Below, piece by piece: positions 18,121 through 26,925 of a stretch of DNA of 64,000 bases. The stretch spans positions 124,001 through 188,000 of the forward strand of contig NZ_JACHDZ010000001.1 in the NCBI RefSeq assembly GCF_014201375.1, in the 5' to 3' direction. This DNA is from Tunturiibacter empetritectus. Lineage in GTDB: Bacteria; Acidobacteriota; Terriglobia; Terriglobales; Acidobacteriaceae. The position numbers and the translations under genes are program-made. How positions within the stretch are numbered: the stretch's first letter is position 1; each line of letters opens with the position of its first letter. The notes under the pieces are model-generated. The model was not told where the DNA came from and made no database searches. It saw nothing but the letters and a program-made list of their open reading frames with translations.

Positions 18121-18753
18121 ATGAAACATCTTCTTCGCGTCCTTTTTGTTCTGGCTCTGCTGTGTGGCGGTTCCAGCCTCGCCCATGCGAGCGGCATTGA
18201 CTTCCGAATGACCGTTCTTGACCCTCCTTCGTGTGAACAAGGCAATACGTTTTGCCAAGAGTTCAATGGGGCAGATACCCTTCCCAGCGTTAGCCTTTCG
18301 ACGGCTGCCTGCAACTCGGTTGGCATCAACCTTGGTCCGAACGCAACGCCGTACGGATGCTTTGTCCTGAGTAACTTTTCGGGTGAAACCATTGACAGCC
18401 TAACGCTTCATTTTCTTCTTGGGCCTCTTGGTAATCAGGATGCTAGCTGCGATTCACAGGGTCAGAGCGGAATTCCGAGTGCTCTAAACGTAGTGTCGTG
18501 TACTAATAACGAACAGACTGGGTTCTACGATCTCGTCTTTGGCGGTGGAGCAGGCGTTCCTACCGGCCAGAATCTCATTGTCTTCGAGCAAGGTGCGGAC
18601 CCCAACCTGTTCCAGGGAGGAAACGGAACAGTTGGCGTTACACCTGAGCCTGACTCACTGCTATTGTTTTCGACCGGCGTCATGATGGCCGGCCTGTATA
18701 TGTCGCGTCGGATCTGGACGACTTTCAGGAAAACTGCTGACGGCAATCGCTAA
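18121..18753 (+). CDS. PEP-CTERM sorting-signal protein
   Basis: 210 residues from the ATG at 18121, which has GGAGGAA 8 nt upstream. A signal peptide (MKHLLRVLFVLALLCGG, cleaved near AHA-SG) is followed by a secreted domain with several Cys residues and a C-terminal tripartite anchor: TPEP at about 182, a hydrophobic helix (SLLLFSTGVMMAGLYM) and a basic cluster (SRR). Exosortase cleaves such signals on export, in organisms that also make exopolysaccharide. The middle domain is not recognised. No exosortase gene is visible in the window. A hairpin terminator follows at 18802. Confidence 0.8.
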   Translation: MKHLLRVLFVLALLCGGSSLAHASGIDFRMTVLDPPSCEQGNTFCQEFNGADTLPSVSLSTAACNSVGINLGPNATPYGCFVLSNFSGETIDSLTLHFLLGPLGNQDASCDSQGQSGIPSALNVVSCTNNEQTGFYDLVFGGGAGVPTGQNLIVFEQGADPNLFQGGNGTVGVTPEPDSLLLFSTGVMMAGLYMSRRIWTTFRKTADGNR

Positions 18754-18801
18754 GCAGAAGAGGTTTCTGAAACGGTTGTACTGTTATGTGAAGTGAGAAG
18801 A

Positions 18802-18825
18802 AAGCCCGGGCTCAGGCCTGGGCTT
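18802..18825 (+). terminator. Hairpin terminator after the PEP-CTERM gene
   Basis: AAGCCCGGG and its near-complement CCTGGGCTT form a GC-rich stem around a short loop, 48 bp after the stop codon, followed by a short T-containing run (TTATTCGTT). Good hairpin, weak U-tract. Confidence 0.6.
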
Positions 18826-18969
18826 ATTCGTTAAGAGAGGCGTCGAGACTAATGAGCTTCACTGCCTGTCCGGATAGGCGGGCAGAGGTTTGTACTGGGA
18901 CCGGGTGGTTCGCAACTAATGGGGAGCTGCTGTTACGTGGCCTGGATGGCAGATCGCGAGCCTGCAGCA

Positions 18970-18988
18970 TTGCGGCACTGTGCCGCAA
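18970..18988. promoter_or_regulatory. Perfect 9+1+9 palindrome, possible activator site
   Basis: TTGCGGCAC-T-GTGCCGCAA is a perfect inverted repeat with no T-run after it, so it is more like a protein-binding site than a terminator. It lies about 120 bp upstream of a TGGCAC box at 19110, the usual distance between an enhancer site and a sigma-54 promoter. The binding protein is unknown. Confidence 0.45.
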
Positions 18989-19109
18989 AGTCTCATCGTG
19001 TCAGAAAGATGACGTTGACAGGGGGGCTTCGATTTGCGTAACCTGCGGAGCAAGCACCCTGTGGGCTAACTACCTCCTCACCCGAATTTTCTTTGCCCGG
19101 CGATCGTTG

Positions 19110-19124
19110 GCACAGGGCTTTTTT
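19110..19124 (+). promoter_or_regulatory. Possible sigma-54 promoter of the membrane PP2C gene
   Basis: TTGGCACAGGGCTTTTTTG has a perfect -24 half (TGGCAC) but TTTT where the -12 half should read TTGC. It lies about 150 bp before the proposed start at 19271. Weak alone; the upstream palindrome makes it worth testing. Confidence 0.3.
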
Positions 19125-19270
19125 GTAAGTCCCAAGAGAACCTCACTCGGAATCAGACGCGGGTTGATGTAAGGACAGTCGCAGCTGCCTTAGCGCAGTT
19201 CAGGGGAGCAGTGCTCGGGTTTTCATTCATGCTGACGGATTTTTTTCAACAGGTCTTGAGAGTTGCATCT

Positions 19271-21337
19271 ATGCGCCGTGCAGGAATTTCGATTGTGTTG
19301 TTGCTGCTCCTCGGTTTTGCAGGTGTACTGCGTGGACAGAAATCCCCCGCAGTCCCTACACCTAGAAGTCAGCTCGAGGCCACGCTCGGAGACGGCACGG
19401 TAGAACTCTCTGGCCTGTGGAAGTTCCGCATGGGCGATAACATAGCCTGGGCGCAACCGGATTTCGACGACTCGAGTTGGGGGACGATCGATGTAACTCC
19501 GCCAGCTGGGTCGGCGAATCCGGAACTTGGCACCAGCGGATATATTCCTGGTTGGACGGCGAACGGCTACCCGAAACAGAGTGGGTTTGCGTGGTATCGG
19601 CTCAAAGTCAACGTACAGAGTTCTCATGGCAGGCTGGCGATCAAGATGCCGAACGAGGTCGACGATGCGTATCAGCTCTACGTCAACGGTCAGCTAATCG
19701 GCGAACTTGGCAGATTTGGCGCACATAAGGCAACGGCTTATAGCACGCTGCCCCGAGAGTTTCGACTACCGAGAGAACTTCGCAACGGACAAATAACTAT
19801 TGCCGTCCGGATATATATGGACAGCGCGTCCCTCTTCCTTACTCCGGACGCCGGCGGGATGCATGAACCTCCGGTTCTTGGGCATGCCGGAGTGATCGGA
19901 ACCCTGATTCAAATGGACTGGGACAATACCGCGCATGTTGTCGGCAGCGGCTTTCTCGAGATGCTGATTCTGCTCCTTGCGTGGATGGTAGCAGTCAGCC
20001 TTCTATCGATGGACCGTACCGAACCTTCGTACTTATGGCTGAGCCTGGTTTGCGCTGTCACGATTTTGGGTAATGGCGTCGTTCTCATCGTCAGCTTCGT
20101 ACCATGGATTGCCCTTACGCCCGGAATTTTTCTGCAGTCTGTCATCATTGGTCCGATTCGAATCGGGCTTTGGGTCATCTTCTGGGGCTATTGGTTCCGG
20201 ATCAGCCGGATGCATTGGGTTCATCGCATCGTGTGGACGCTTGTCGGTCTTACCATGATCGGAACGGCCATGATGAGTGCGCCGATTTATGGGGAACATA
20301 TCCCGGTACGCGCGGCCGTCTACCTGCTACCTATTCTGTTAGGGCTTAGGCTTAGTTTTGCGGCACTCTTATGCGCGATTACGTTCCGAGGGATTCTCAA
20401 ACAGAAGACTGAGGGATGGCTCGCCCTTTCGGCAGTCGTTCTGGTGGCTATCGCCCTTTTTCAGAGCCAGCTTCGCCTTCTTCATGTCCCGACCGCATTC
20501 AATATTCTCGGATTCGACGTTGAGTTGGGCACCATCTCGACGATCTTTTCCCTCTTTCTGATCACGGTCATGTTGGTTCGGCGATTCCTGAATACCCAGC
20601 GGGTCCGCGAGCAGTGGAAGGCGGAGATCGAACAGGCCCGGCAGATTCAACACGTGCTTATTCCAGAGCATCTGCCGCAGACACCTGGTCTTGCTATCGA
20701 AAGTGAGTATCGTCCGGCACGTGAGGTTGGCGGGGACTTCTTCCAGATCCTTCCTGTGCAGGAGGATGGCAGCGTACTGATCGTGGTTGGCGACGTTACA
20801 GGGAAGGGCCTGCAGGCTGGAATGCTCGTTGCGCTGATCGTTGGAGCAATACGCACGGCGGTTCAATACGACTCAGATCCCTTAGTCCTCATGAATAGCC
20901 TTAATGATCGGCTGTGGGGACGTGGCCGCGCCAGTGCGACCTGTCTCATCCTTCAGATCTGCACCGATGGACGGGTGACGCTGGCAAACGCGGGTCACCT
21001 GCCGCCGTATCTGAATGGGGTAGAGGTTGAGATGGGTGGATCACTCCCGATCGGTGTGGTGCCAGGTGCGGAGTTCTTTGTCTCCCATTTCACGCTGGAG
21101 CCAGGGGACACGTTGATGCTGATGTCCGACGGAGTCGCTGAGGCGCAGGATCAACAGAAGCAGTTGTTTGGGTTTGAGCGCATCGAGAAGATGCTGCAAC
21201 AGCCTATCTCGGCCGCAGAGCTGGCGTCGGCTGCCCAGAACTTTGGGCAGGAGGACGACATTCTCGTGCTGCGGATTCAGCGCAGACTTCAGCCTGAGAA
21301 TGTTCCCGATGAGAAGGGTATTCTGACAGCGACCTGA
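19271..21337 (+). CDS. Membrane-bound SpoIIE/PP2C-type serine phosphatase with extracytoplasmic sugar-binding-like domain
   Basis: 688 residues from the ATG at 19271, where a signal-like helix (MRRAGISIVLLLLLGFAGVL) begins; an ATG at 19211 would add 20 residues. Residues about 40-220 form a beta-galactosidase jelly-roll-like domain ('LSGLWKFRMGD', 'WYRLKV', 'DAYQLYVNGQLIGELGRFG'). Seven to eight membrane helices follow (about 230-440), then a short coiled linker and a SpoIIE phosphatase: 'REVGGDFFQI', 'VVGDVTGKGLQAGM', 'LMSDGVAEAQD' and 'QEDDILVL' hold the metal-binding Asp residues. Likely a receptor that dephosphorylates an anti-sigma antagonist such as the STAS protein encoded just downstream. 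Confidence 0.85.
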   Translation: MRRAGISIVLLLLLGFAGVLRGQKSPAVPTPRSQLEATLGDGTVELSGLWKFRMGDNIAWAQPDFDDSSWGTIDVTPPAGSANPELGTSGYIPGWTANGYPKQSGFAWYRLKVNVQSSHGRLAIKMPNEVDDAYQLYVNGQLIGELGRFGAHKATAYSTLPREFRLPRELRNGQITIAVRIYMDSASLFLTPDAGGMHEPPVLGHAGVIGTLIQMDWDNTAHVVGSGFLEMLILLLAWMVAVSLLSMDRTEPSYLWLSLVCAVTILGNGVVLIVSFVPWIALTPGIFLQSVIIGPIRIGLWVIFWGYWFRISRMHWVHRIVWTLVGLTMIGTAMMSAPIYGEHIPVRAAVYLLPILLGLRLSFAALLCAITFRGILKQKTEGWLALSAVVLVAIALFQSQLRLLHVPTAFNILGFDVELGTISTIFSLFLITVMLVRRFLNTQRVREQWKAEIEQARQIQHVLIPEHLPQTPGLAIESEYRPAREVGGDFFQILPVQEDGSVLIVVGDVTGKGLQAGMLVALIVGAIRTAVQYDSDPLVLMNSLNDRLWGRGRASATCLILQICTDGRVTLANAGHLPPYLNGVEVEMGGSLPIGVVPGAEFFVSHFTLEPGDTLMLMSDGVAEAQDQQKQLFGFERIEKMLQQPISAAELASAAQNFGQEDDILVLRIQRRLQPENVPDEKGILTAT

Positions 21338-21385
21338 ACGGCGGGTTTCAGCGGAGACGATTCGGTGGCTTAGCGTGGCTCAGGT

Positions 21386-21751
21386 TTATTCGAAGCCAGC
21401 ACAGGCGGCGGCTTCGTCAGGGTAGAGTTTGGTGTACTTCGTAATGCCTACCATGGTGAAGACCTTTTGGAAGTGCGGTGTCAGGCCAAACGTCTGGACG
21501 GTTTGTCCTTTCTGACTTGCGGCGTAAAGCAGTTGAATGATCAGTGCGATGCCGCTGGAGTTGAGATACTCCACCTTGGAAAAATCGAGCAGGATGCGCT
21601 TGGATGTCTCGGGTGATAGTCCGCCGTATGTGCCGAGTACCGCAGGCTCGGACGAACTCGTAATATCACCGGCGAAACGCAGCACCGTGATTGGATCGCC
21701 AGAGGCGCATTTAACCTGCTCCATTTTGACTTTCGTACCTGAGTCCGCCAT
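21386..21751 (-). CDS. STAS-domain anti-sigma factor antagonist, RsbV-like
   Basis: 121 residues, one STAS domain. 'ILLDFSKVEYLNSSGIALIIQLLYAA' carries the conserved Ser that the partner kinase phosphorylates and that RsbU-type phosphatases dephosphorylate. Last gene of a three-gene minus-strand operon, 12 bp after the RsbW-like gene, and convergent with the membrane PP2C gene. Unphosphorylated, it would sequester the kinase and free its target (a sigma factor or other effector). The target is not in the window. Confidence 0.85.
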   Translation of the reverse strand: MADSGTKVKMEQVKCASGDPITVLRFAGDITSSSEPAVLGTYGGLSPETSKRILLDFSKVEYLNSSGIALIIQLLYAASQKGQTVQTFGLTPHFQKVFTMVGITKYTKLYPDEAAACAGFE

Positions 21752-21763
21752 CTTGATCTCTCC

Positions 21764-22207
21764 TCAATCTCCAGTGTTGTTTAAGCGTATGACGAGTCGG
21801 GCGTAGCTTCCAGTGAGAGGCGCACTCACCCATTCCGCCTCGTCCACCAGAGACTGAATGAGAAACATTCCCATGCCACGACTAGCCTCTTCTCCGTGCA
21901 TTTTTTTATCCATATCCGGAGCGTGAACTCCTTCCGGAGGCCCGGTGCCTGTGTCGAGCACCTTTACTTCAAGGGAACCCTCGTTCATGGAGAGAATGAC
22001 GTCGACGATCAGAGATTCGTCGAGTTTGTTTCCATGCTCCATCGCATTGATGCAAGCTTCTGCGACAGCCGTTTTCAGGTCCTCAACTCGATCTGGAGCG
22101 AACCCCATCAGTTTCGCGACGCTGGAGGCGGTACTCATTGCAACTTTTTCAAAGCCGAGACGCGAAGGAAGACGCAGCTCGATGCTGTTCACGTTCTTTC
22201 CGTTCAC
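21764..22207 (-). CDS. Serine kinase/anti-sigma factor of the RsbW type (HATPase_c_2)
   Basis: 147 residues from a GTG at 22207, chosen because AGGAGGGG sits 2-9 nt upstream and overlaps the stop of the preceding phosphatase gene; an ATG frame to 22297 would overlap that gene by 82 bp. GHKL fold: 'DLKTAVAEACINAMEHGNK' (N box with Mg-binding Asn), 'VKVLDTGTGPPEG' (G1), 'SRGMGMFLIQSLVDEAEW' (G2). It would phosphorylate the STAS protein encoded downstream and bind a sigma or other effector. Confidence 0.85.
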   Translation of the reverse strand: MNGKNVNSIELRLPSRLGFEKVAMSTASSVAKLMGFAPDRVEDLKTAVAEACINAMEHGNKLDESLIVDVILSMNEGSLEVKVLDTGTGPPEGVHAPDMDKKMHGEEASRGMGMFLIQSLVDEAEWVSAPLTGSYARLVIRLNNTGD

Positions 22208-22215
22208 TTCCCCTC

Positions 22216-23364
22216 CTACGGCTTCCGTCCAATTACGAGTGCGGTCATATCGTCTGATTGGTTTTCCTGATTGGAGAAAGCATCCAGAGTCTGCCAAATC
22301 GAGTTCAGTGTTCCAGTCGCGTCCGAGAGGCGGCAGGTGCGGAATGCGTCCATAAGGCGGTCCTGGCCGAATTCTTCGTCACCCTTAAACACCTCAGTCA
22401 TTCCGTCGGTGTAGATTAGCAGCTTCGCCTTCTCAGACAGCACATATTTTTCCGCGGTGTAACCAGAGAAAGGCAACATCCCGACCGGAGTTCCGCTGGC
22501 CTCAATCAACTCAGGCATATCGCTGCCATTGAGAAGAAAGGCGGGATTGTGCCCGGCGTTAACTACTTCGACAGTATGGGTCTTTGGATCGAGCCTCAGG
22601 AACATGGCCGTGACGTAACGGCGGCGCGACTCCTCGCCTTCTTTGTAATGAAGAAGGTTCATATGTGTCGCCATGTCGGCGAGCGGCATCCCCGAGTTTG
22701 CGATGGCTCGTAAGGCCGCCCGAAACGAGCTGCCAACCAGAGCCGAGGCGAGGCCTTTGCCCGCGACATCGGCTACGACGATCATGTATTCCCCTGATGA
22801 AAGTTCCATAAGATCGAGGTAGTCGCCGCCGACCTCGTAGCAGGTTTGCGAACGACCCGCGATGCTGTAGCCCGAGATATTTGGAAACGTCTGTGGAAGG
22901 AGACTTCGCTGGATGTCACGGGCGCAGGAGAGGTCCTGTTTTACCCGCTCCATGTCCAGGGTTTGTTCATGATAGCGGGCGTTTTCAATAGCGACGGCAG
23001 CCTGGACCGCGAGATGCTCCAGGAAGTCCTGTTCGAAGAGGGAGAGCGGGGCGCCTTCGCGGGTGATGACAACCATTTCGGTGAGGACGGCGCCGTGGCG
23101 ATCCAGCAAGGGGAAGCGGTAACAACCGCGTCTTGGATCAGAGGATGGCGGATGCAAGAGGAATCGCGGGGGAATCTCTCCGTAAGAGAACGGAAAGGCC
23201 GTGAAAAATGCACCCGCCATCTCAAGTTCGCGCACGGTGATCTGCAGGACGCTGCGGAGAACACTGTCCAATTCGATGGTGCTATGGATTCTGTGGGTCG
23301 TGTCCAGGAGTGCCTGTAGCCGTGCGATTTGCTGTTGAAGATGGAGACTGCTTTCGATTTCCAT
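22216..23364 (-). CDS. RsbU-like GAF-PP2C serine phosphatase
   Basis: 382 residues, soluble. A GAF domain (about 8-140, 'ALLDTTHRIHSTIELDSVLRSVLQIT', 'FLEHLAVQAAVAIENARYHE') links by a coiled helix to a SpoIIE phosphatase: 'SCARDIQRSLLPQTFP', 'CYEVGGDYLDLM', 'VVADVAGKGLASAL', 'LLIYTDGMTEVFKG', 'ENQSDDMTALVI'. All Asp residues for Mn/Mg binding are present. Head of the rsbU-rsbW-rsbV type operon. The second PP2C protein across the convergent junction could act on the same STAS partner from the membrane, so two inputs may feed one switch. Confidence 0.88.
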   Translation of the reverse strand: MEIESSLHLQQQIARLQALLDTTHRIHSTIELDSVLRSVLQITVRELEMAGAFFTAFPFSYGEIPPRFLLHPPSSDPRRGCYRFPLLDRHGAVLTEMVVITREGAPLSLFEQDFLEHLAVQAAVAIENARYHEQTLDMERVKQDLSCARDIQRSLLPQTFPNISGYSIAGRSQTCYEVGGDYLDLMELSSGEYMIVVADVAGKGLASALVGSSFRAALRAIANSGMPLADMATHMNLLHYKEGEESRRRYVTAMFLRLDPKTHTVEVVNAGHNPAFLLNGSDMPELIEASGTPVGMLPFSGYTAEKYVLSEKAKLLIYTDGMTEVFKGDEEFGQDRLMDAFRTCRLSDATGTLNSIWQTLDAFSNQENQSDDMTALVIGRKP

Positions 23365-23569
23365 GGAACTGCTCCTTCACGTAACCCCTTTTCAGACGAC
23401 GATAGAACTTTTTGTCGCATAGGTGGCAGGGTCAGCCCCTGCCGTCATCCACCGTTCTTCTATGCAACAGTGGCGCAAGCTCGACTGGAGCAGTGGTGGC
23501 AACAGATATCGACGTCTTGTAGGTCCTTTCAGGAGATACCACGGATGAAAGACATTGAACAGAACAATC

Positions 23570-23794
23570 TTATTTCTTGCCTGTGGTGCCTGGGGTAGTG
23601 TTGGCATCTTCCGGCGCGGAGGGATTGATGCGCCCCTGATTGTTCTCCGGAGTGTTGGAGGTGACCGTCGTGGATCCCGGACCTGCGGTCGACGGGTTAT
23701 CCCACTTGGGACCTGAGGGTTCTACGGCGTGTTTAGGGTCGACAGGGGGCGTCTGATAGCGGGTTTGATTCGTCTGTTGATTATTCGTGGTCAT
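23570..23794 (-). CDS. Small hydrophilic low-complexity protein
   Basis: 74 residues from the ATG at 23794 (GGTGA 5 nt upstream); the frame could extend to 23872. Rich in Asn, Thr, Pro, Gln and Gly with no hydrophobic core ('MTTNNQQTNQTRYQTPPVDP', ending 'TTPGTTGKK'), so probably disordered. No family recognised. Between the RsbU operon and the rml genes. Confidence 0.5.
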   Translation of the reverse strand: MTTNNQQTNQTRYQTPPVDPKHAVEPSGPKWDNPSTAGPGSTTVTSNTPENNQGRINPSAPEDANTTPGTTGKK

Positions 23795-23963
23795 AGGGTC
23801 ACCTTTCGAGTTTCGATCTCCATTGGAGAGAAGGGTGGAGTTTGCAGTTGCCTGATTCTTCGCAAAAGGCAAAACGCAGCCGGGAGGTAAGCCGCCTGAT
23901 GGCGAAGGGTAGGTAGCCTATTATTAAATGTTGGAACCAAAGTTCGGAGGCATTAACAGAAAC

Positions 23964-25127
23964 ATGAGAGCAGCAACAGAGGCAGAAGCGATCACGTTCA
24001 GCGATTCCGTTCTAGTGACCGGCGGAGCCGGGTTTATAGGGAGCAACTTTGTCCTTGACTGGCTGGCTGCGGGCCATTGGCCGATCGTCAATCTGGACAA
24101 GTTGACGTATGCGGGGAATCCAGAGAATCTGGCGTCTGTAGCGCACAACTCTGCCTACACGTTTGTGCAGGGTGATATCTGCGACGCGGAGATGGTTGCC
24201 AACTTGCTGCGAAGATACCGCCCGCGAGCGGTAGTTCATTTCGCCGCCGAGAGCCATGTCGACCGTTCAATTTTGGGTCCCGAAGCGTTTCTGCGAACCA
24301 ATATCGACGGCACATTTACCTTGCTGCAGGCGGCACGGGCATACTACGAGAGGCTCGCAAGTGCAGATCGAGAGAGGTTCCGGTTTCTGCATGTTTCGAC
24401 CGATGAAGTGTATGGCACGCTGACACCAGAGGCGCCGGCTTTCCATGAGGAGACGCCCTATGCTCCAAACAGTCCTTATGCGGCGTCAAAGGCAGCGTCG
24501 GACCATCTGGTGAGGGCATGGGTGCATACCTATGGCTTACCGGCCATTATCACGAACTGCTCGAATAACTACGGGCCGTATCAGTTTCCAGAAAAGCTGA
24601 TTCCTCTGATGATTACGAATGCGCTGCAGGGTAAGCCGCTGCCGGTGTACGGAGACGGACAGCAGCTAAGGGACTGGCTGTATGTCGGAGACCACACGAG
24701 TGCTCTGCGCACGGTTCTCGAGCGGGGGCAGCTTGGTGAGACCTATAACGTCGGCGGCGGAAATCAACGCAGCAATCTCGAGGTAGTGAAGACGGTATGC
24801 TCGCTGCTGGATGAGTTGGTGCCTCAGTCATCGTTCAAACCACATCTGCAACTGGTGAAATATGTGACCGACCGGCCGGGACATGACCGGCGTTATGCGA
24901 TCGATGCGCGAAAGCTTGAGGGGGAACTCGGCTGGCGAGCGCAGGAGAGCTTTGAGACGGGACTGAGGAAGACAGTGAAGTGGTACCTCGAAAACGCGTC
25001 ATGGATGGAGAATGTGACCAGTGGGGCGTATCAGCAGTGGGTTGTCCAAAACTACTCAGGTCGCGAAGATCAGGTCGCTGTTGCTGAGCGTGGCTCGATA
25101 ACCGAGGCAGGTGAGAGGGTTCGATGA
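23964..25127 (+). CDS. rfbB: dTDP-glucose 4,6-dehydratase
   Basis: About 387 residues. Second enzyme of dTDP-L-rhamnose synthesis, using bound NAD+. Motifs: '[19 protein letters not shown]' (NAD binding), '[12 protein letters not shown]', 'HVSTDEVYG' with the catalytic Thr-Asp-Glu, '[16 protein letters not shown]' with YxxxK, and '[17 protein letters not shown]'. The C-terminus has an extra 40 residues. GGAGG at 23946 favours the ATG at 23964; the frame also allows 23928. Heads an rfbB-A-D-gmhB operon with overlapping junctions. Confidence 0.95.
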   Translation: MRAATEAEAITFSDSVLVTGGAGFIGSNFVLDWLAAGHWPIVNLDKLTYAGNPENLASVAHNSAYTFVQGDICDAEMVANLLRRYRPRAVVHFAAESHVDRSILGPEAFLRTNIDGTFTLLQAARAYYERLASADRERFRFLHVSTDEVYGTLTPEAPAFHEETPYAPNSPYAASKAASDHLVRAWVHTYGLPAIITNCSNNYGPYQFPEKLIPLMITNALQGKPLPVYGDGQQLRDWLYVGDHTSALRTVLERGQLGETYNVGGGNQRSNLEVVKTVCSLLDELVPQSSFKPHLQLVKYVTDRPGHDRRYAIDARKLEGELGWRAQESFETGLRKTVKWYLENASWMENVTSGAYQQWVVQNYSGREDQVAVAERGSITEAGERVR

Positions 25128-25999
25128 AGGGGATTATTCTCGCTGGGGGCTCTGGGACGAGGCTGCATCCGGTGACGCAGGTCGTTTCAAAGCAATTGCT
25201 GCCGGTCTACGACAAACCGATGATCTACTATCCGCTTTCGGCACTTTTGCTGGCGGGCATTCGCGAGATTCTGGTGATCTCGACACCGGAGGACACGCCG
25301 CGTTTCGAACAGCTTCTAGGAGGTGGTGAACAGTGGGGAATCAAGCTGCAGTATGCCGTACAACCGTCCCCTGATGGTCTGGCGCAGGCGTTCTTGATCG
25401 GAAAGGAGTTTCTTGCGGGAGAGGGTTGTTGCCTAGTACTGGGAGACAACATCTTCTACGGACATGATTTCGCGAAGACCCTACGCGAGGCTGCTGCGGG
25501 TGGTCCGGGCGCGACGGTGTTCGCTTACCCGGTCCTTGACCCGGAGCGATACGGGGTGGTGGAGTTCGACAAGAGCCGCCGTGCGATCTCAATTGAAGAG
25601 AAGCCGCTGAAGGCAAAGTCCCGTTATGCGGTAACGGGAATCTACTTTTATGACGCGCAGGTGGTTGGCATCGCTGAGGGCCTAAAGCCATCTCCGCGTG
25701 GCGAACTTGAGATCACCGATGTAAATCGCTGGTACCTGGAGCACGGGCAGTTGCGGACGCAGGTGCTTGGGCGAGGAATCGCATGGCTCGATACCGGGAC
25801 ACACGATTCGCTGCTCGAGGCGGCGACGTTCATCCACACGATTGAGAAACGGCAGGGCCTCAAGGTGGCCTGCCCTGAAGAGATTGTGTACCGGCTCGGT
25901 TACATAAACGCTGATCAGCTGCGAAGCCTGGCATCGAAGATCGCGAAGAGCACGTATGGGCAATATCTGTTGCGCGTGCTGGAAGAGACGGTGTACTGA
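25124..25999 (+). CDS. rfbA: Glucose-1-phosphate thymidylyltransferase
   Basis: 291 residues. First step of dTDP-rhamnose synthesis: dTTP plus glucose-1-phosphate. '[34 protein letters not shown]' in part is the nucleotidyltransferase signature with the catalytic Arg and Lys; '[13 protein letters not shown]' and '[14 protein letters not shown]' are RmlA-specific. ATGA overlap of 4 bp with rfbB indicates coupled translation. Confidence 0.95.
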   Translation: MKGIILAGGSGTRLHPVTQVVSKQLLPVYDKPMIYYPLSALLLAGIREILVISTPEDTPRFEQLLGGGEQWGIKLQYAVQPSPDGLAQAFLIGKEFLAGEGCCLVLGDNIFYGHDFAKTLREAAAGGPGATVFAYPVLDPERYGVVEFDKSRRAISIEEKPLKAKSRYAVTGIYFYDAQVVGIAEGLKPSPRGELEITDVNRWYLEHGQLRTQVLGRGIAWLDTGTHDSLLEAATFIHTIEKRQGLKVACPEEIVYRLGYINADQLRSLASKIAKSTYGQYLLRVLEETVY

Positions 26000-26925
26000 T
26001 GGTGTCTGGGAGGCTGCCATCGGGGGAGCGGATTCTGCTGACGGGAGCTAAGGGCCAGGTTGGTGGGGAGTTATTGAAGACTTTGGAGCCATTGGGCGTT
26101 GTGATTGCTCCGGAGCGCGCGAGGATGGATCTTGCGGATGCGACTTCTGTTCGCGATACGATTCGGGCAGTGCGGCCAAGGTGGATCGTGAATGCCGGAG
26201 CCTATACGGCGGTGGATCGAGCGGAGAGCGAGCCGGGTCTTGTCTACGCGATCAATGCTGAGGCCGTCAAAGTGATAGGAGAAGAGGCGCGAGTGCTGGG
26301 CGCTGGTGTCATCCACTTCTCCACAGACTATGTTTTTGATGGATCAGGAGAGGAACCTTATGTTGAAACTGATGCTGTCGGACCGATGAGTGTCTACGGC
26401 GCCAGTAAACTCGCCGGAGAGAGGGCGTTGGCTGAGAGCGGCGCAGGCCACATGATCTTTCGGACGAGTTGGGTTTACGGGGCACGAGGGAAGAACTTTT
26501 TGCTGACGATCCTGAAGCTTGCGCGAGAGCGGGAGGCGCTGCGAATCGTGGCTGATCAGCACGGGGGGCCAACGTGGGCCCGCGACTTAGCAAGGATGAC
26601 GGCTCATGTGATCGAGCGGTGTGAAGCAACTGCCCAGACGAGGGGATGGAAGGCTGCATTACAGGACAAAAGCGGGGTTTACCACGCGACTGGCGGGGGC
26701 GAAACTACCTGGTTAGAATTTGCAGCGGAGGCCGTTCAACTACAACACGAGAAGGAGCCTGGAGTGCGATTCGCGAAGATCGAGGCGATATCGACCGATC
26801 AGTATCCGACTCCTGCCAGGCGCCCGTCGAACTCGCGATTGAACTGTACCAAGCTGAAGGAACGGTTCGAATGGACCATGATGGACTGGCGGGACTCGCT
26901 GCGAGAGGTGCTGTCGGAGCTATGA
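25999..26925 (+). CDS. rfbD: dTDP-4-dehydrorhamnose reductase
   Basis: 308 residues. Last step of dTDP-rhamnose synthesis, NAD(P)H dependent. 'ILLTGAKGQVGGELLKTL' (Rossmann GxxGxxG), 'VNAGAYTAVDRAESEP', 'STDYVFDGSGEEPYVETD', and 'YGASKLAGERAL' with YxxxK are typical RmlD. Its start overlaps the rfbA stop (TGATG), and its stop overlaps the next gene (ATGA). Confidence 0.95.
   Translation: MVSGRLPSGERILLTGAKGQVGGELLKTLEPLGVVIAPERARMDLADATSVRDTIRAVRPRWIVNAGAYTAVDRAESEPGLVYAINAEAVKVIGEEARVLGAGVIHFSTDYVFDGSGEEPYVETDAVGPMSVYGASKLAGERALAESGAGHMIFRTSWVYGARGKNFLLTILKLAREREALRIVADQHGGPTWARDLARMTAHVIERCEATAQTRGWKAALQDKSGVYHATGGGETTWLEFAAEAVQLQHEKEPGVRFAKIEAISTDQYPTPARRPSNSRLNCTKLKERFEWTMMDWRDSLREVLSEL

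Larger units (their letters stand above)
18826..19270. other. Upstream region of the membrane PP2C gene
   Basis: No gene recognised; the longest plus-strand frame (18852-19172) is Cys/Arg-rich without family-like sequence and is taken as chance. The region contains a perfect palindrome (18970-18988) and a sigma-54-like box (19110-19124) listed separately. Confidence 0.4.

Noticed and set aside
18852-19172. 106-aa plus-strand frame between terminator and PP2C gene
   Set aside because: Unusual composition, no motif, and it contains the palindrome and promoter-like sites.
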